From positions 1-64,000 of the forward strand of contig JAITVH010000152.1 in assembly GCA_031285905.1 (NCBI GenBank): a DNA stretch of 64,000 nucleotides. The letters run 5' to 3'. The notes under the pieces are model-generated. The model saw nothing but the letters and a program-made list of their open reading frames with translations. It searched no databases and was not told the DNA's origin. Below, in pieces: positions 9,275-20,416 of the stretch (position 1 is its first letter; each line of letters opens with the position of its first letter). The translations under genes and the position numbers were made by a program. This DNA is from Prevotella sp. Lineage in GTDB: Bacteria > Bacteroidota > Bacteroidia > Bacteroidales > Dysgonomonadaceae.

Positions 9275-11740
9275 TTATCTCAGTTGCGCACCAAGTTCGC
9301 TTTCCAGAGCTTTCTGTATTTTTTGCATAATTGCATCTATCTGCTTATCTTTCAATGTTTTTTCATCATCCTGTATAATAAAGCTTACTGCATATGACTT
9401 TTTATTGTCAGGCAGGTTTTTACCTTCATATACATCGAATAAAGATACATCCTTCAATAGCTTACGCTCGTTTTTATATGCGATTTCTTCAATCTGTTCA
9501 AACTTAATATTCTTGTCGAGCAATAGCGCAAGGTCGCGTCTTACTGACGGAAATCTGGACATGTCGGCAAATGTGATGTTGTGCTTCCTTATTTCACGCA
9601 TCAGCATATCCCATCTTAATTCGGCAAAGTAAACGTCTACTGTGATATCCTGAGTTTTCAACATTTTTTTGCTTACTATACCAAATTGTCCCAGTGATTT
9701 CCCTTTTCCTTTGGCCTGTATGTCCAATGCGGCACTGAATATCTCATTAGAGAATTGAACGTAATCATATTTGTTAGGACTAATACCTAAACGGTTCAAT
9801 ATATTCTCTACATATGCTTTTAGCTGATAAATAGATGATTTTTCGTCCGTTGCCGCCCAACTGTTACTTATACTATTGCCGCTAAGCCATAGGCCAAGGT
9901 GAAATTCTTCTGAGTACTCCCTTAGGTTTTCCCCCTCTATTTTCTTATCAGCGTCATAGTAATAGCAGTTACCAAATTCATAGAAATGAATATCAGGATT
10001 TTGACGGTTACGGTTATATGCTATGCTTTCTAATCCTCCATATAATAAGGTTTGACGCATTACATTAAGATCGGTACTTAACGGATTGATCAGATATACG
10101 CTATGAGATGCCGGATAAACCTCCGAATGAGTGAAATAAGCTTCTTTTGTAAGCGAGTTATTCATTATCTCGTTGAAACCTGCACCAGTCAGTTGTTCGG
10201 CAATAAGATTTTGCAGATCATAACTTTTATCGGTAGTTGTTTCATACGACAGGTTCGATTTCAGGCTTTCGCCCATTTCTATATTGTTGTAACCATATAT
10301 GCGCAGGATATCTTCTATTACATCCACATCCCTTAATACGTCTACACGATATGTAGGGATTGCAAGCCTAAGACCTTCTTCTGTTTCATTCAATATATCT
10401 ACTTCAAGGCTCTTCAATATTGAATGAACTGTATCTTTATCGATCTCTTTACCTATCAGCGTATTTATCTTATTATAGGATACTTCTACTACAGGTTTTT
10501 CTATGGGATTAGGATAGACATCCTCTATTTCGCCTGTAATCTTTCCACCTGCCAGTTGCTGGATTAGCAGGGCTGTGTATTTAATCACATAAAGTGTATC
10601 GTTAGGATCTGCTCCACGTTCGAAACGGAAAGACGAATCTGTACTCAGACCATGACGGCGTGCAGTCTTACGTATCCACTTAGGATTGAAGTAAGCACAT
10701 TCAAGGAAAACGTTCGTGGTTTCTTCTGTTACTCCCGATCTAAGACCACCAAATACACCTCCGATACACATTCCGTCTTTATCGTTGCATATCATCAGGT
10801 CTTTATCGCTCAATGTACGTTCCACCTCGTCAAGAGTGGTGAACTTAGTGCCTTCGGGCAATGTTTTCACAATAACAGTCCCACCTGATATATGATCGGC
10901 ATCGAAAGCATGTAATGGATGCCCTAAGGAATGCAATGCAAAATTGGTAATATCTACTACATTATTAATCGGACGCAGACCGATTAGTGTCAGCCTGTCT
11001 TTAAGCCAATCGGGACTCTCAGAAACTTTTACTCCTTTGATTGTCACCCCGGCATAGCGAGGACAGGCTTCTATATTCTCTACAATCACCTTTATTCCTC
11101 CTGTCGGTTCATCTATCTTAAAACTATCAATAGACGGGAGAGAAAGTGTACCTTTTAGCTTATTTTGTTTGAAATATGCATAAAGATCGCGTGCCACACC
11201 ATAATGAGATGCTCCATCCATGCGGTTTGGCGTAATATCTACCTCAAGCACATATTCACTTTTAATATCATAGTATTCTTTGGCCGGGATTCCGACCTTA
11301 GTATCAGCAGGGAGGACAATGATACCTGCATGGCTTTTACCCAGACCAATTTCATCTTCAGCACATATCATCCCATGAGATTCGACACCTCTTATCTTCG
11401 ATTTCTTAATAGTAAAGGTTTCCTCCCCTGAATACAGCTTTGTACCTACCACTGCTACTACTACCTTTTGCCTGGCAGCGACATTAGAAGCACCGCATAC
11501 GATCTGTAAAGGTTCATCCTGTCCGATGTTTACTGTAGTTATATGTAAATGATCTGAATCAGGATGATCTGTGGAAGTCAGCACTTCGCCTATAACAAGT
11601 CCTTCGAGCCCTCCTTTTATAGTTTCTACTTCTTCTACCCCTCCGGTTTCGAGTCCGATGGAAGTAAGGGCGTCGGATGTTTCTTCCGGAGTTAGATCAA
11701 AATCGAGGTAATCTTTCAACCAATTGTATGAGATATTCAT
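9275..11740 (-). CDS. pheT: Phenylalanyl-tRNA synthetase beta subunit
   Basis: MNISYNWLKDYLDFDLTPEE, tRNA-binding domain IVCGASNV, HPLHAFDAD, FRFERGADPN, FPSVRRDLALLLD. Confidence 0.97.
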   Translation of the reverse strand: MNISYNWLKDYLDFDLTPEETSDALTSIGLETGGVEEVETIKGGLEGLVIGEVLTSTDHPDSDHLHITTVNIGQDEPLQIVCGASNVAARQKVVVAVVGTKLYSGEETFTIKKSKIRGVESHGMICAEDEIGLGKSHAGIIVLPADTKVGIPAKEYYDIKSEYVLEVDITPNRMDGASHYGVARDLYAYFKQNKLKGTLSLPSIDSFKIDEPTGGIKVIVENIEACPRYAGVTIKGVKVSESPDWLKDRLTLIGLRPINNVVDITNFALHSLGHPLHAFDADHISGGTVIVKTLPEGTKFTTLDEVERTLSDKDLMICNDKDGMCIGGVFGGLRSGVTEETTNVFLECAYFNPKWIRKTARRHGLSTDSSFRFERGADPNDTLYVIKYTALLIQQLAGGKITGEIEDVYPNPIEKPVVEVSYNKINTLIGKEIDKDTVHSILKSLEVDILNETEEGLRLAIPTYRVDVLRDVDVIEDILRIYGYNNIEMGESLKSNLSYETTTDKSYDLQNLIAEQLTGAGFNEIMNNSLTKEAYFTHSEVYPASHSVYLINPLSTDLNVMRQTLLYGGLESIAYNRNRQNPDIHFYEFGNCYYYDADKKIEGENLREYSEEFHLGLWLSGNSISNSWAATDEKSSIYQLKAYVENILNRLGISPNKYDYVQFSNEIFSAALDIQAKGKGKSLGQFGIVSKKMLKTQDITVDVYFAELRWDMLMREIRKHNITFADMSRFPSVRRDLALLLDKNIKFEQIEEIAYKNERKLLKDVSLFDVYEGKNLPDNKKSYAVSFIIQDDEKTLKDKQIDAIMQKIQKALESELGAQLR

Positions 11741-11960
11741 ATGTGATGTTTTATATTTTCAAAAAAGTTCGTCAAAAATACAAAATACTTATGAGTATAG
11801 GAAAAACCGCTAAGAGATTTTTGGCAGAATGAGTATTAAAGGCATTTTTTCTATGTTTAGGAAATATTAATAGTTGAAAAGAGTATCTGTTATTGTGAGC
11901 GTTGAAATAAACTATATATTTGTAATAACCTAAATCAACTAATAAAAACAAACTAACAGT

Positions 11961-12314
11961 ATGAAAGAGTTTTTTCTAGATATGGATCCTTCTCGCTTAT
12001 TCTTTTGGCATATAGCCATTGGCTCTAGTGTTATCTTTATCCTCCAGACACTTATTATCTTCATAGGCACGGATGCGGAACATGAAATAGCTTCAGACCT
12101 AAATAATAATGATGGCTCATTCAAGCTATACTCGCTTCGTAATCTTGTAAGTTTTCTATTGGGTTTCGGATGGAGTGGCGTGGCTTTTTATAATGTTATT
12201 CACAATAATATTATACTAGGAATAGTTGCCCTTATTATAGGGGGACTTTTTATTGTTGGTTTTCATTACCTAATGAAAATTCTATTCAAGCTTACCCATA
12301 GGAAGCATTTTTGA
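11961..12314 (+). CDS. Small membrane protein resembling the N-terminal TM portion of NfeD/YuaF-like proteins
   Basis: Three to four hydrophobic segments; ends after the TM region without an OB-fold domain. Confidence 0.6.
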   Translation: MKEFFLDMDPSRLFFWHIAIGSSVIFILQTLIIFIGTDAEHEIASDLNNNDGSFKLYSLRNLVSFLLGFGWSGVAFYNVIHNNIILGIVALIIGGLFIVGFHYLMKILFKLTHRKHF

Positions 12315-12462
12315 TAATATAATCACTATTCCTTCCCAGATTAATATATCAGATAATAATTAGGGTCTGATATTGTTTTATTTGCTATTTTTCTTAAATA
12401 TGCCAATTTGATATATTCGTAAGATAATATATACGAGAAAGGTGAATCTACAATATTTTTTA

Positions 12463-12470
12463 TACTTTTG
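12463..12470 (+). promoter_or_regulatory. -7 box TACTTTTG upstream of YebC gene
   Basis: TTTATACTTTTGCGG about 40 bp before the ATG. Confidence 0.45.
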
Positions 12471-12510
12471 CGGTATCAAAAAATCAAATATTAGAAAATA
12501 AATATCAACT

Positions 12511-13239
12511 ATGGGAAGAGCGTTTGAATACCGCAAAGCTACGAAGCTTAAACGCTGGGGAAATATGGCCCGTGTGTTTACTAAACTGGGTCGACAAATT
12601 ACAATAGCTGCTAAAGAAGGTGGCCCTGAACCTGATACCAATCCACGTCTTCGGGTACTTATGCAACAGGCTAAAAAAGAGAATATGCCTAAGGATAATG
12701 TGGAAAGGGCTATCAAAAAAGCGATATCTAAAGATGAAGCTGATTATAAAGAAGTAGTATACGAGGGATATGGCCCTTTTGGTATTGCTATTGTGGTAGA
12801 AACTGCTACAGATAACCCAACCCGCACAGTCGCGAATATACGGAGCTATTTCAATAAGCACAATGGTTCGCTTGGCACCTCAGGTAGTTTAGAGTTTTTG
12901 TTCGATCACAAGTGTGTTTTCAAAATTGCTCCTAAAGAAGGAGTCTCGCTTGAAGATCTAGAATTTGAACTTATTGATTATGGAGTAGATGAATTAGAAC
13001 AAGATGGGAATGAAATAATATTGTATGGTGAATTTAAATCGTATTCGGAAATACAGAAATATCTCGAAGAAAACGGATTTGAAATACATAGTGCCGAGTT
13101 TGAGCGTATTCCTAACGATCTGAAAGAACTATCTAAAGAACAACAAGAACAGATACAAAAACTGTTGGATAAATTTGAAGACGATGACGATGTTCAAAAC
13201 GTTTTCCATAATATGAAAGAAGATATAGAAGAGGAGTAA
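12511..13239 (+). CDS. YebC/PmpR family protein
   Basis: MGRAFEYRKATKLKRWGNMARVFTKLGRQI..GGPEPDTNPRLR..AKKENMPKDNVERAIKKA..YEGYGPFGIA. Confidence 0.96.
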   Translation: MGRAFEYRKATKLKRWGNMARVFTKLGRQITIAAKEGGPEPDTNPRLRVLMQQAKKENMPKDNVERAIKKAISKDEADYKEVVYEGYGPFGIAIVVETATDNPTRTVANIRSYFNKHNGSLGTSGSLEFLFDHKCVFKIAPKEGVSLEDLEFELIDYGVDELEQDGNEIILYGEFKSYSEIQKYLEENGFEIHSAEFERIPNDLKELSKEQQEQIQKLLDKFEDDDDVQNVFHNMKEDIEEE

Positions 13240-13317
13240 CTTCCTCTTTTATATATCATATCCTCATTATTTAACACTCATTCTCTTTTCTAATACAGCA
13301 GTTTAAAGGTTTTTACT

Positions 13318-13325
13318 TACATTTG
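13318..13325 (+). promoter_or_regulatory. -7 box TACATTTG for the DUF5103 gene
   Basis: Overlaps the ORF-track start at 13323, so the true start is the ATG at 13353. Confidence 0.45.
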
Positions 13326-13352
13326 TTCTTAGTGAATTTAAACTGGTATGAG

Positions 13353-14606
13353 ATGAAATATATTTTTACATCATTTTTTCTGTTTTTATATCTGGTTCTG
13401 CCCGCACAATCATATAAAACACAAGCTATCTCATCCGAAATATATACTGTTCAGGCAACTATGAACGGCGATTGGAGTAAAATTCCTGTCATCAAACTTG
13501 GCGGAAACGACTATATTGATTTGAGTTTCGACCGTATATCCGATGATTCGTTTAACAGGCTCCGTTACAGGATTGTACATTGCGATGCTTTCTGGAAAAA
13601 GAGTACCTCAATATCTGAGATAGATTATCTGACCGGATTTAATGATAATATGCTGGATGATTATTCTCCATCGCTGAATACTACTGTCGAATATACTAAC
13701 TTCAAACTTAGAATTCCAAACCGGGATATTAATTTCAAATTATCAGGGAACTATGCTATTGAAGTATATGAAGAAGATAGCCCTAATATGGTTCTATTAA
13801 CAGCTTGTTTCTCGATAGTTGACAACCAGTTAAGTATAGCTGCAGCTGTCTCAAGCAACACCGATATTGACAGTAATAAAGCTCATCAGCAATTATCCTT
13901 TACATTGCATCATCAGGGGATAAATATTCGTGATCCATTTACGGAATTGTTTATTTTTGCTCAACAAAATAACAGAATGGATAATGAACGGGCGAAGATA
14001 AAGCCAACTTATGTAAATCCAGGAAAATTAGTTTTTGAGCATAATCGGGAATTGATTTTTGAAGCGGGGAATGAGTATCGGCGCTTCGAAACGGCAAGTT
14101 ACCGATATAATGGGATGAATGTAGCGCATATAGAATACACACGCCCAGGCTATACGATGGGAATCGCTATTGATAAAATACGTGCAGGACGCGGATACAG
14201 CTACGATCAGGATCAGAACGGCCGTTATTTCATACGTACAAACGAGGGAGATAATAGTGCTACTGAGGCTGATTATTTCACAACTAATTTTACGTTAGAG
14301 ATGGAACAGCCTTTAAATCAAGATATCTATATTAATGGAGACTTCACTAATAACACCTTCTCTGATAAATATATAATGAAATATAATGAAGAGAATAAAG
14401 CATATAATCTATCCTTGTTGCTGAAGCAAGGCTTATATAATTATCAATATCTCACAAAAGAGAGCAACGGTTTTTCGACAGCAAAGATCGAAGGTAATTA
14501 CTTTGAAGCAGAAAACGAATATACGATCTATGTCTATTATCGTCCTGCCGGACAGCGTTATGATAGCCTTATAGGTGTACAAACGCTTCAGTCGAGGGAG
14601 AAATAG
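13353..14606 (+). CDS. DUF5103 / type IX secretion system plug protein
   Basis: Signal peptide; YRIVHCDAFWKKSTSISEIDYLTGFNDNMLDDYSPSLNTTVEYTNFKLRIPN. Confidence 0.85.
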   Translation: MKYIFTSFFLFLYLVLPAQSYKTQAISSEIYTVQATMNGDWSKIPVIKLGGNDYIDLSFDRISDDSFNRLRYRIVHCDAFWKKSTSISEIDYLTGFNDNMLDDYSPSLNTTVEYTNFKLRIPNRDINFKLSGNYAIEVYEEDSPNMVLLTACFSIVDNQLSIAAAVSSNTDIDSNKAHQQLSFTLHHQGINIRDPFTELFIFAQQNNRMDNERAKIKPTYVNPGKLVFEHNRELIFEAGNEYRRFETASYRYNGMNVAHIEYTRPGYTMGIAIDKIRAGRGYSYDQDQNGRYFIRTNEGDNSATEADYFTTNFTLEMEQPLNQDIYINGDFTNNTFSDKYIMKYNEENKAYNLSLLLKQGLYNYQYLTKESNGFSTAKIEGNYFEAENEYTIYVYYRPAGQRYDSLIGVQTLQSREK

Positions 14607-14611
14607 TTGAG

Positions 14612-15781
14612 TCAGGCTTTTCGACAAATGATCAGCACTCTCTTATCATTTGCGAGTGTAGTAGCAAATATATAAATATCTCCTCCCTCCTTTAGTCCTG
14701 TCTTTTTTCTGATTTCGTTTACCGATAATGGAAAGTTACGGGTAGTGATATTAGCTTGCTTTAATGGAGCGATATATTCTTTTATATCTTTCTTATTGAG
14801 GGTATAAATACCATCAATAGTAAATTTTCGTCCGGGAAAATAGATTAATCTATCCGATGTATATAGATGGCTGCTAGGATGTAGCTTGCTCACAGAGTAT
14901 TCATCCGCTATAATTTTATATGCCCCTGCTTTAAGGATGGAAGCATTAGGTTCATAAAGGTATTTTCCCGGAACGGATGGACAAGATATATTTGAATCAG
15001 CCTCTTTCTCTTTGGTAAATGTGTAAATATCCGTTGCCCCATTATAGATATTGATACAATGGAAGATTGTATTAATTACTTCTTTCTCTTTAATAAACAG
15101 AAGTTCCTTACACTCGTTATCTACACTTATAATATGCACCTGAGAGATATTTTTCAGAGATTTTAGGGCTAATGAAATATCCAACATTGGAGATAGCTTG
15201 ATCATAACCCTTTCGGCTTTCTGTTCTAATAGATCTTCTATTTCGAGAATATTAGGGGTACAATCTTCTATCCTAACAGTCTTTTTGCCAATATTATCTC
15301 TACGAGCGGGATCAATGTAAATCAAATCGACATACGACATTGAATGTAAATAATCTATAGCATCCGCATTTACAGTTTGAACATTTAGTCCTAATACCTT
15401 AAAATTATAAGTTGCTAATTCAGCCAATGCATATTGTTGTTCTACGTATGTGGCATTGTTAAAGTTTTGTGAGATAAAATAGAAATCGACACCCAAACCG
15501 CCTGTCAAATCAACCATTGATTTACCACTACACAGAGATGCCTTATACTGAGCTGTAGCCTGAGACGAACTTTGCTCTAAAGGTAAGTGTTTAGGATATA
15601 CAATTTGCTGATTCTCATACCATGCAGGGATTTTATCTTTAGCTATTCTCCTGCCTGTTATTTGGCATATAGCTAAGCTAATATCTATTTGAGGGTATTT
15701 ATGTGATTGTAAAGCCAGCGTATGAACATCCTCCTTTTCGTGTTCATTCACAAACCGAATAAGTTCATCGCTTAGCCTCAT
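14612..15781 (-). CDS. Class I SAM-dependent methyltransferase, THUMP-like/PG_1098 type
   Basis: DLTGGLGVDFYFIS, DLIYIDPARR, MIKLSPMLDI; overlaps the TamB gene by ATGA. Confidence 0.85.
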   Translation of the reverse strand: MRLSDELIRFVNEHEKEDVHTLALQSHKYPQIDISLAICQITGRRIAKDKIPAWYENQQIVYPKHLPLEQSSSQATAQYKASLCSGKSMVDLTGGLGVDFYFISQNFNNATYVEQQYALAELATYNFKVLGLNVQTVNADAIDYLHSMSYVDLIYIDPARRDNIGKKTVRIEDCTPNILEIEDLLEQKAERVMIKLSPMLDISLALKSLKNISQVHIISVDNECKELLFIKEKEVINTIFHCINIYNGATDIYTFTKEKEADSNISCPSVPGKYLYEPNASILKAGAYKIIADEYSVSKLHPSSHLYTSDRLIYFPGRKFTIDGIYTLNKKDIKEYIAPLKQANITTRNFPLSVNEIRKKTGLKEGGDIYIFATTLANDKRVLIICRKA

Positions 15782-18700
15782 TTTTTCAGTTTGATGAAAT
15801 GACTTAAAGGACTTCCTTTTTCTAACGAATCGGGAACAATAGGTCTTATGGTATCCGATGGAAGAGTAAATCTCGGGCGTGGTCTGTGGAATAATTCGTA
15901 CAATTCGTCAAAGTCCTTTTTGTAGATAATACCAACCCCTTGAGTCTGGGTAGCATTACCGGTATAATAAAACTTCTCGTTGTAGTGGTTATATGCCTTA
16001 ATACGCCATGTTCCGGCATTATTAAGAAGATATTCAATATCTACATCGGTAATCATCACTTCTTTATCGATATTTCCCATTGAATTAAGGTCATTGCGGC
16101 GATAACCAAAATTCCCATTTATAAGAAGCCTGTCATTTAACAATTGGCTGGAAAGTAATAATTCGGCTTCAGTGTATGTCATTTCCCTGTCACTATATCT
16201 GATATTCGTACCCAATTGCCATCTGTTATCTATCTGACTGACTAATTTCGTTAATTGATTGGATAATGTGGCTGAAGCCATAGCGGCAAAATCGGAAGTC
16301 GGATTTTCAACATTCGCATCCTGAGGCGCCCTGAATTTTGACAATATCAGCAAGCTGGCTACTTGTTTATTAATCTCATCTTCTGTATTTATCAGGCTCT
16401 TTAATTGTCGTGCAACTTCCGAATCGGCAGATGGGAAAGTGATATCGAGCCCAACATTGGGGTGACGCAATGCTCCGGTAAGGTTCAATACACAATTAAC
16501 AGGAATAGTAGACAACCCTGTACTTTGAGCCAGATTTTGATCCAAATCATATAAGCTTGCGTTTATTTTATATATCGCATCTACATCTAATAAGGCCTCA
16601 AAAGGATCTCCTCTAAACTGAACATTGCTACCTTCCTGTATCATAAACCTTCGCTCCATTATACGCTGGAATGTAAAGTTATAACTTCCACGGGCAATAT
16701 TATATGTTCCAAATAAGCGTGGCGAAGCTCCTGACATCCATTGAAATTGCATAGCACCACTACCCGATCCCCTCAGCACATCACCTCCAACAGGATCCAT
16801 TACTATTTCTACTATAGCATCTGGGGTAGCATCAATATAAAAATTCATATTTATTGCTATTTCAGAATTTATTTGAATTGGTGGTACAATTAGTGACGTT
16901 TCTGTTTGTATAGTATCTTTTTGCTTGTATGTAATAAATGAGTATTCGTTAATATAATCTTCCATGAAATTCATCTGTACAACGGTTTTGTCTTCAGTGC
17001 GCATACGGATGTCAATATCAACTTTACTTTCATCCCCACTAACTGTTCCGTTCCCGCTTCCGAAAACCTTACCATAGAAAATCGGATTTTGTTGTTGTGT
17101 GGCACTGTACAATAAGAAGTTGTTTGCGGATAAATCAACTACATATGCAAAGTCACGGAAATAATCATGGCTTATTTTCCCATTTACACTGGCTATATTA
17201 TTGTGTTGATCGGTTAGTTTCAGGTTATTAAAGTATATCAGGTCTTTTTTCATGAATACTGTATCGGTAAAGCTATACCTTGTATTAAGGAAGTTTATTC
17301 CCAGGTTACCATCCTGTACAAAAGCTTTCCCTTCAACAGTTACATCTGAAAAATTGCCGAACAGATGCACATTTCCTGTTCCACGGCCTTTAATGTCGTC
17401 AAATAGAACCTGAGCATATTTATTCAAGAAGCTCATATCCACACTATCTGCATCAAAATATATAGATAATCCTTGCTTGACCGGATCAATCCTACCGTTA
17501 ACTTTTGTTTCCTTTTTTTCTTTACTTACAATGAGTCCTTCCAGTATAACTTCTTTTGTAGCTTCCTCAAATTCACTGAATATATTTAACTCTCCCAAAT
17601 CTGTTCCGTTAAATTTAAAACCTGTAACATCCAGACGGGTGTTGGCATATGGTTTCGATTCTATAGTAGAAACAAATAGATTTCCGGAAGCTAATCCTCC
17701 AAATTGAAGGGCATCTATAGCTAATGTTTCAAATATATATTGTAAATCTATTTTCTTTAATTCAGCCTTTAGTATATCATTTGTATTTTTGGTAGAGTAC
17801 TTACCATTTATCTTAATTTCCTGATCACCATTCTCATTATATACATGGAAATTGTCAATAGCATATATACCCTCCTGTATGTGTATATGAGATTTTGTCA
17901 TCTCCCAATATGCATTATTTAACAATAGTTTACTGGGGTTTACATTTACATCTATATGTAATGGACTTTCAGCTTCCTCTCTGTCAAACAATGTAGATAT
18001 ATAGAATTCTCCGTCTGCTTTCTGAAAACCTTTATTTATTAATGAGATTTTGGTATTAACAAGGTTCTCTTTAGCCGAGGAATTTATTGCAATTTCATTA
18101 ACAGATTCCTTTTTGCCCATTATTGAGGTCTTTATATTTGCAATTATTGCATCATCCGGATTGTTAATGACTACATGTACGTCTTTGAGATTCATTCCGG
18201 CAGCCTTTAATGCCGAGGTCGATACATCTAAATTAAATTTATCGGTAATATTATCATAGTTCCCTTTTATCCGGGTTTGATCGAACAAAGTAACAGGTAA
18301 TTTGAAGATATCACTCAGGCTATCTGTCTTGTTAACCGTAAAATCAAAGTTAAATATATTGTCTTTATCTTCCGGAGTTTTCTTTTTATTAGGTGCTATC
18401 AGGGAGGGAAGATACATGCGAAAGGTTTGTTGTATATTATCAGCGATAGAAGAAAACGCAACCGAACCCGATATATTCCCGTTTATTATATCAGATTCGA
18501 GGGACAACTTTTTCTCACCGGCTAACCCTGCTATTTCGATTAGGAATTGACTCATTATAAACACTTTATCATCTCTGATAAAATCAATTGAATCGATGTT
18601 TATATATCCTTCGGCATTATCAATATCTTTTCCTACAAAATCAGCATCTATATTAAATGACAGATATGAATAGTCCAGATTCTTAACCAAATTTAGGTTC

Positions 18701-20238
18701 CCTAATTGCACATCCTTTACACGTGCCGCAAAATTTACTTCCGGATTATCCTTATCAGAAAGATCAAACAATCCTGCCAGAGTAACATTCCCATTAGGGT
18801 CATTAAGATCAAGACTCCCATCTATTTTCAACCCATCATATTCTACATTGATCGCTATATTATCGTAAGTATAGCTATTAAAATCAAAATCAGAAATTTC
18901 TCCTTCGGCTGTGCCTCTGATCTTTTGATGTATAGGTTTTTCCATATCAACAGATAAATGCAGAGAAATTTTATCGAGGTCATTATTATCTAATAGCTCA
19001 CCCAGCTTAAATCCTGATGCCGAAATGTTACCCTTAGCATACATTTCAATATTTTTCCGGGAATTAAAACCAAAAAGAATATCTGTTTTTACTATTCCCA
19101 AAGCAGTTTCTAAGCTCCCAAACGCAGTAAGTTGATTGAGAAAGCCGGATATATCTCCTTCAAAAGACACCCGTCCCAGTTTTTTCAACTGTTTGGGTAA
19201 TACTATTTTTTTTTCAGAAAAATCATTTATAAAAGTCTCGGCAACCTGAGAGTCGACAATTAATTCATTGATACTGCCTAATATATAAGTTTTGTCTTTT
19301 TCGCGAATGTCTTTTATTTCTATATTTGCCAAGAGAGAGAGAGATTCTCCATTACGAAATGATAGATCCTTAGCTGAGAAATCGTTTATATTTCCTGAAA
19401 ATTTTCCTTGAAAGATAAGCAGCTCATCAAAGTTACTCAGAGCCGGTATAAAGGCAGAAATATCTTTCGGTAAAATATTTGAAGGAGCAATTATACAATC
19501 CAAAGTGGCGTAATCTAATATATTTGCTGTATCGTTTATTGGAGTTAAATCCAAATCTAATTTATTGAATGAAAGATTTGAAGAAGGCAGACTTAAGTCA
19601 AAGCCTTTAACCGAATACTTCTTTCCTTGTGATATAAGACGAAAACTGAGATCAGATACTTCAAATCCACTTTTTTCTTTTAATTCTATTTTCTTTATCT
19701 GAATATTCAATGAATCGGAGTCTAACGACTTAAGTGCTAGCTTAGCATTAAAGTCTGACACTAAAATATGATTCGGATCGAAACCAATATCTTTTTGAAA
19801 TTGATCTCCAATATCATAGTAAAATGTACCATCAGATATATTGAGAGAGTTGACTACAAAATTAATTTTTGATTTTGGTTTTTCATCCTGACTCTTAAAG
19901 GCATCCAGAACATATTGTATATTAAGAGGCGCTTCTTTCGTTTCTTTTGATAAGTGAAGTTCGAAATTGTTCAACCAGGCTGAAGTGATGACAATATCTC
20001 CTTGCAGTAGAGAAAAAATGTTTATACCGGCAGAAATCCTCTCAGCTAATAATACTTGCTTATTTGATTGATCATACAGATATACGCTATCTAAAGCGAT
20101 TGTATTGAAAGGTTGGAAACTTAGTTTACCAATACCTAATTCTGTCCCAAGTTTCCCTTTTAATTCGTCAACAATAATGTTTTTTGCATATTCCTGTACA
20201 GCAGGAGTATTCAAGAGGCCAAACAAAAGGACAATCAT
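15778..20238 (-). CDS. Translocation/assembly module TamB domain protein (AsmA-like)
   Basis: 1486 aa; C-terminal DIRMRTED..GSGSGAMQFQWMSG..YNFTFQ..LSNQLTKLVSQIDNRWQLGTNIRYSD; frame stays open upstream of 20238, so the N-terminus is uncertain. Confidence 0.88.
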   Translation of the reverse strand: MIVLLFGLLNTPAVQEYAKNIIVDELKGKLGTELGIGKLSFQPFNTIALDSVYLYDQSNKQVLLAERISAGINIFSLLQGDIVITSAWLNNFELHLSKETKEAPLNIQYVLDAFKSQDEKPKSKINFVVNSLNISDGTFYYDIGDQFQKDIGFDPNHILVSDFNAKLALKSLDSDSLNIQIKKIELKEKSGFEVSDLSFRLISQGKKYSVKGFDLSLPSSNLSFNKLDLDLTPINDTANILDYATLDCIIAPSNILPKDISAFIPALSNFDELLIFQGKFSGNINDFSAKDLSFRNGESLSLLANIEIKDIREKDKTYILGSINELIVDSQVAETFINDFSEKKIVLPKQLKKLGRVSFEGDISGFLNQLTAFGSLETALGIVKTDILFGFNSRKNIEMYAKGNISASGFKLGELLDNNDLDKISLHLSVDMEKPIHQKIRGTAEGEISDFDFNSYTYDNIAINVEYDGLKIDGSLDLNDPNGNVTLAGLFDLSDKDNPEVNFAARVKDVQLGNLNLVKNLDYSYLSFNIDADFVGKDIDNAEGYINIDSIDFIRDDKVFIMSQFLIEIAGLAGEKKLSLESDIINGNISGSVAFSSIADNIQQTFRMYLPSLIAPNKKKTPEDKDNIFNFDFTVNKTDSLSDIFKLPVTLFDQTRIKGNYDNITDKFNLDVSTSALKAAGMNLKDVHVVINNPDDAIIANIKTSIMGKKESVNEIAINSSAKENLVNTKISLINKGFQKADGEFYISTLFDREEAESPLHIDVNVNPSKLLLNNAYWEMTKSHIHIQEGIYAIDNFHVYNENGDQEIKINGKYSTKNTNDILKAELKKIDLQYIFETLAIDALQFGGLASGNLFVSTIESKPYANTRLDVTGFKFNGTDLGELNIFSEFEEATKEVILEGLIVSKEKKETKVNGRIDPVKQGLSIYFDADSVDMSFLNKYAQVLFDDIKGRGTGNVHLFGNFSDVTVEGKAFVQDGNLGINFLNTRYSFTDTVFMKKDLIYFNNLKLTDQHNNIASVNGKISHDYFRDFAYVVDLSANNFLLYSATQQQNPIFYGKVFGSGNGTVSGDESKVDIDIRMRTEDKTVVQMNFMEDYINEYSFITYKQKDTIQTETSLIVPPIQINSEIAINMNFYIDATPDAIVEIVMDPVGGDVLRGSGSGAMQFQWMSGASPRLFGTYNIARGSYNFTFQRIMERRFMIQEGSNVQFRGDPFEALLDVDAIYKINASLYDLDQNLAQSTGLSTIPVNCVLNLTGALRHPNVGLDITFPSADSEVARQLKSLINTEDEINKQVASLLILSKFRAPQDANVENPTSDFAAMASATLSNQLTKLVSQIDNRWQLGTNIRYSDREMTYTEAELLLSSQLLNDRLLINGNFGYRRNDLNSMGNIDKEVMITDVDIEYLLNNAGTWRIKAYNHYNEKFYYTGNATQTQGVGIIYKKDFDELYELFHRPRPRFTLPSDTIRPIVPDSLEKGSPLSHFIKLKK

Positions 20239-20416
20239 TCCGACAATGATCCCTAATGCAGATAGAAATATTTGCTTAAAGAGTCTAATAATCCAATCTT
20301 TTAGAATCGCAAAAGTATTAAAAATTGCGCTTATAATCTCATTTAAACAGCAGTATCTTTTCAGATATTCCTTTACTATTAAGATTATTTATCACAAAAG
20401 AGAAATATAATGGTTT

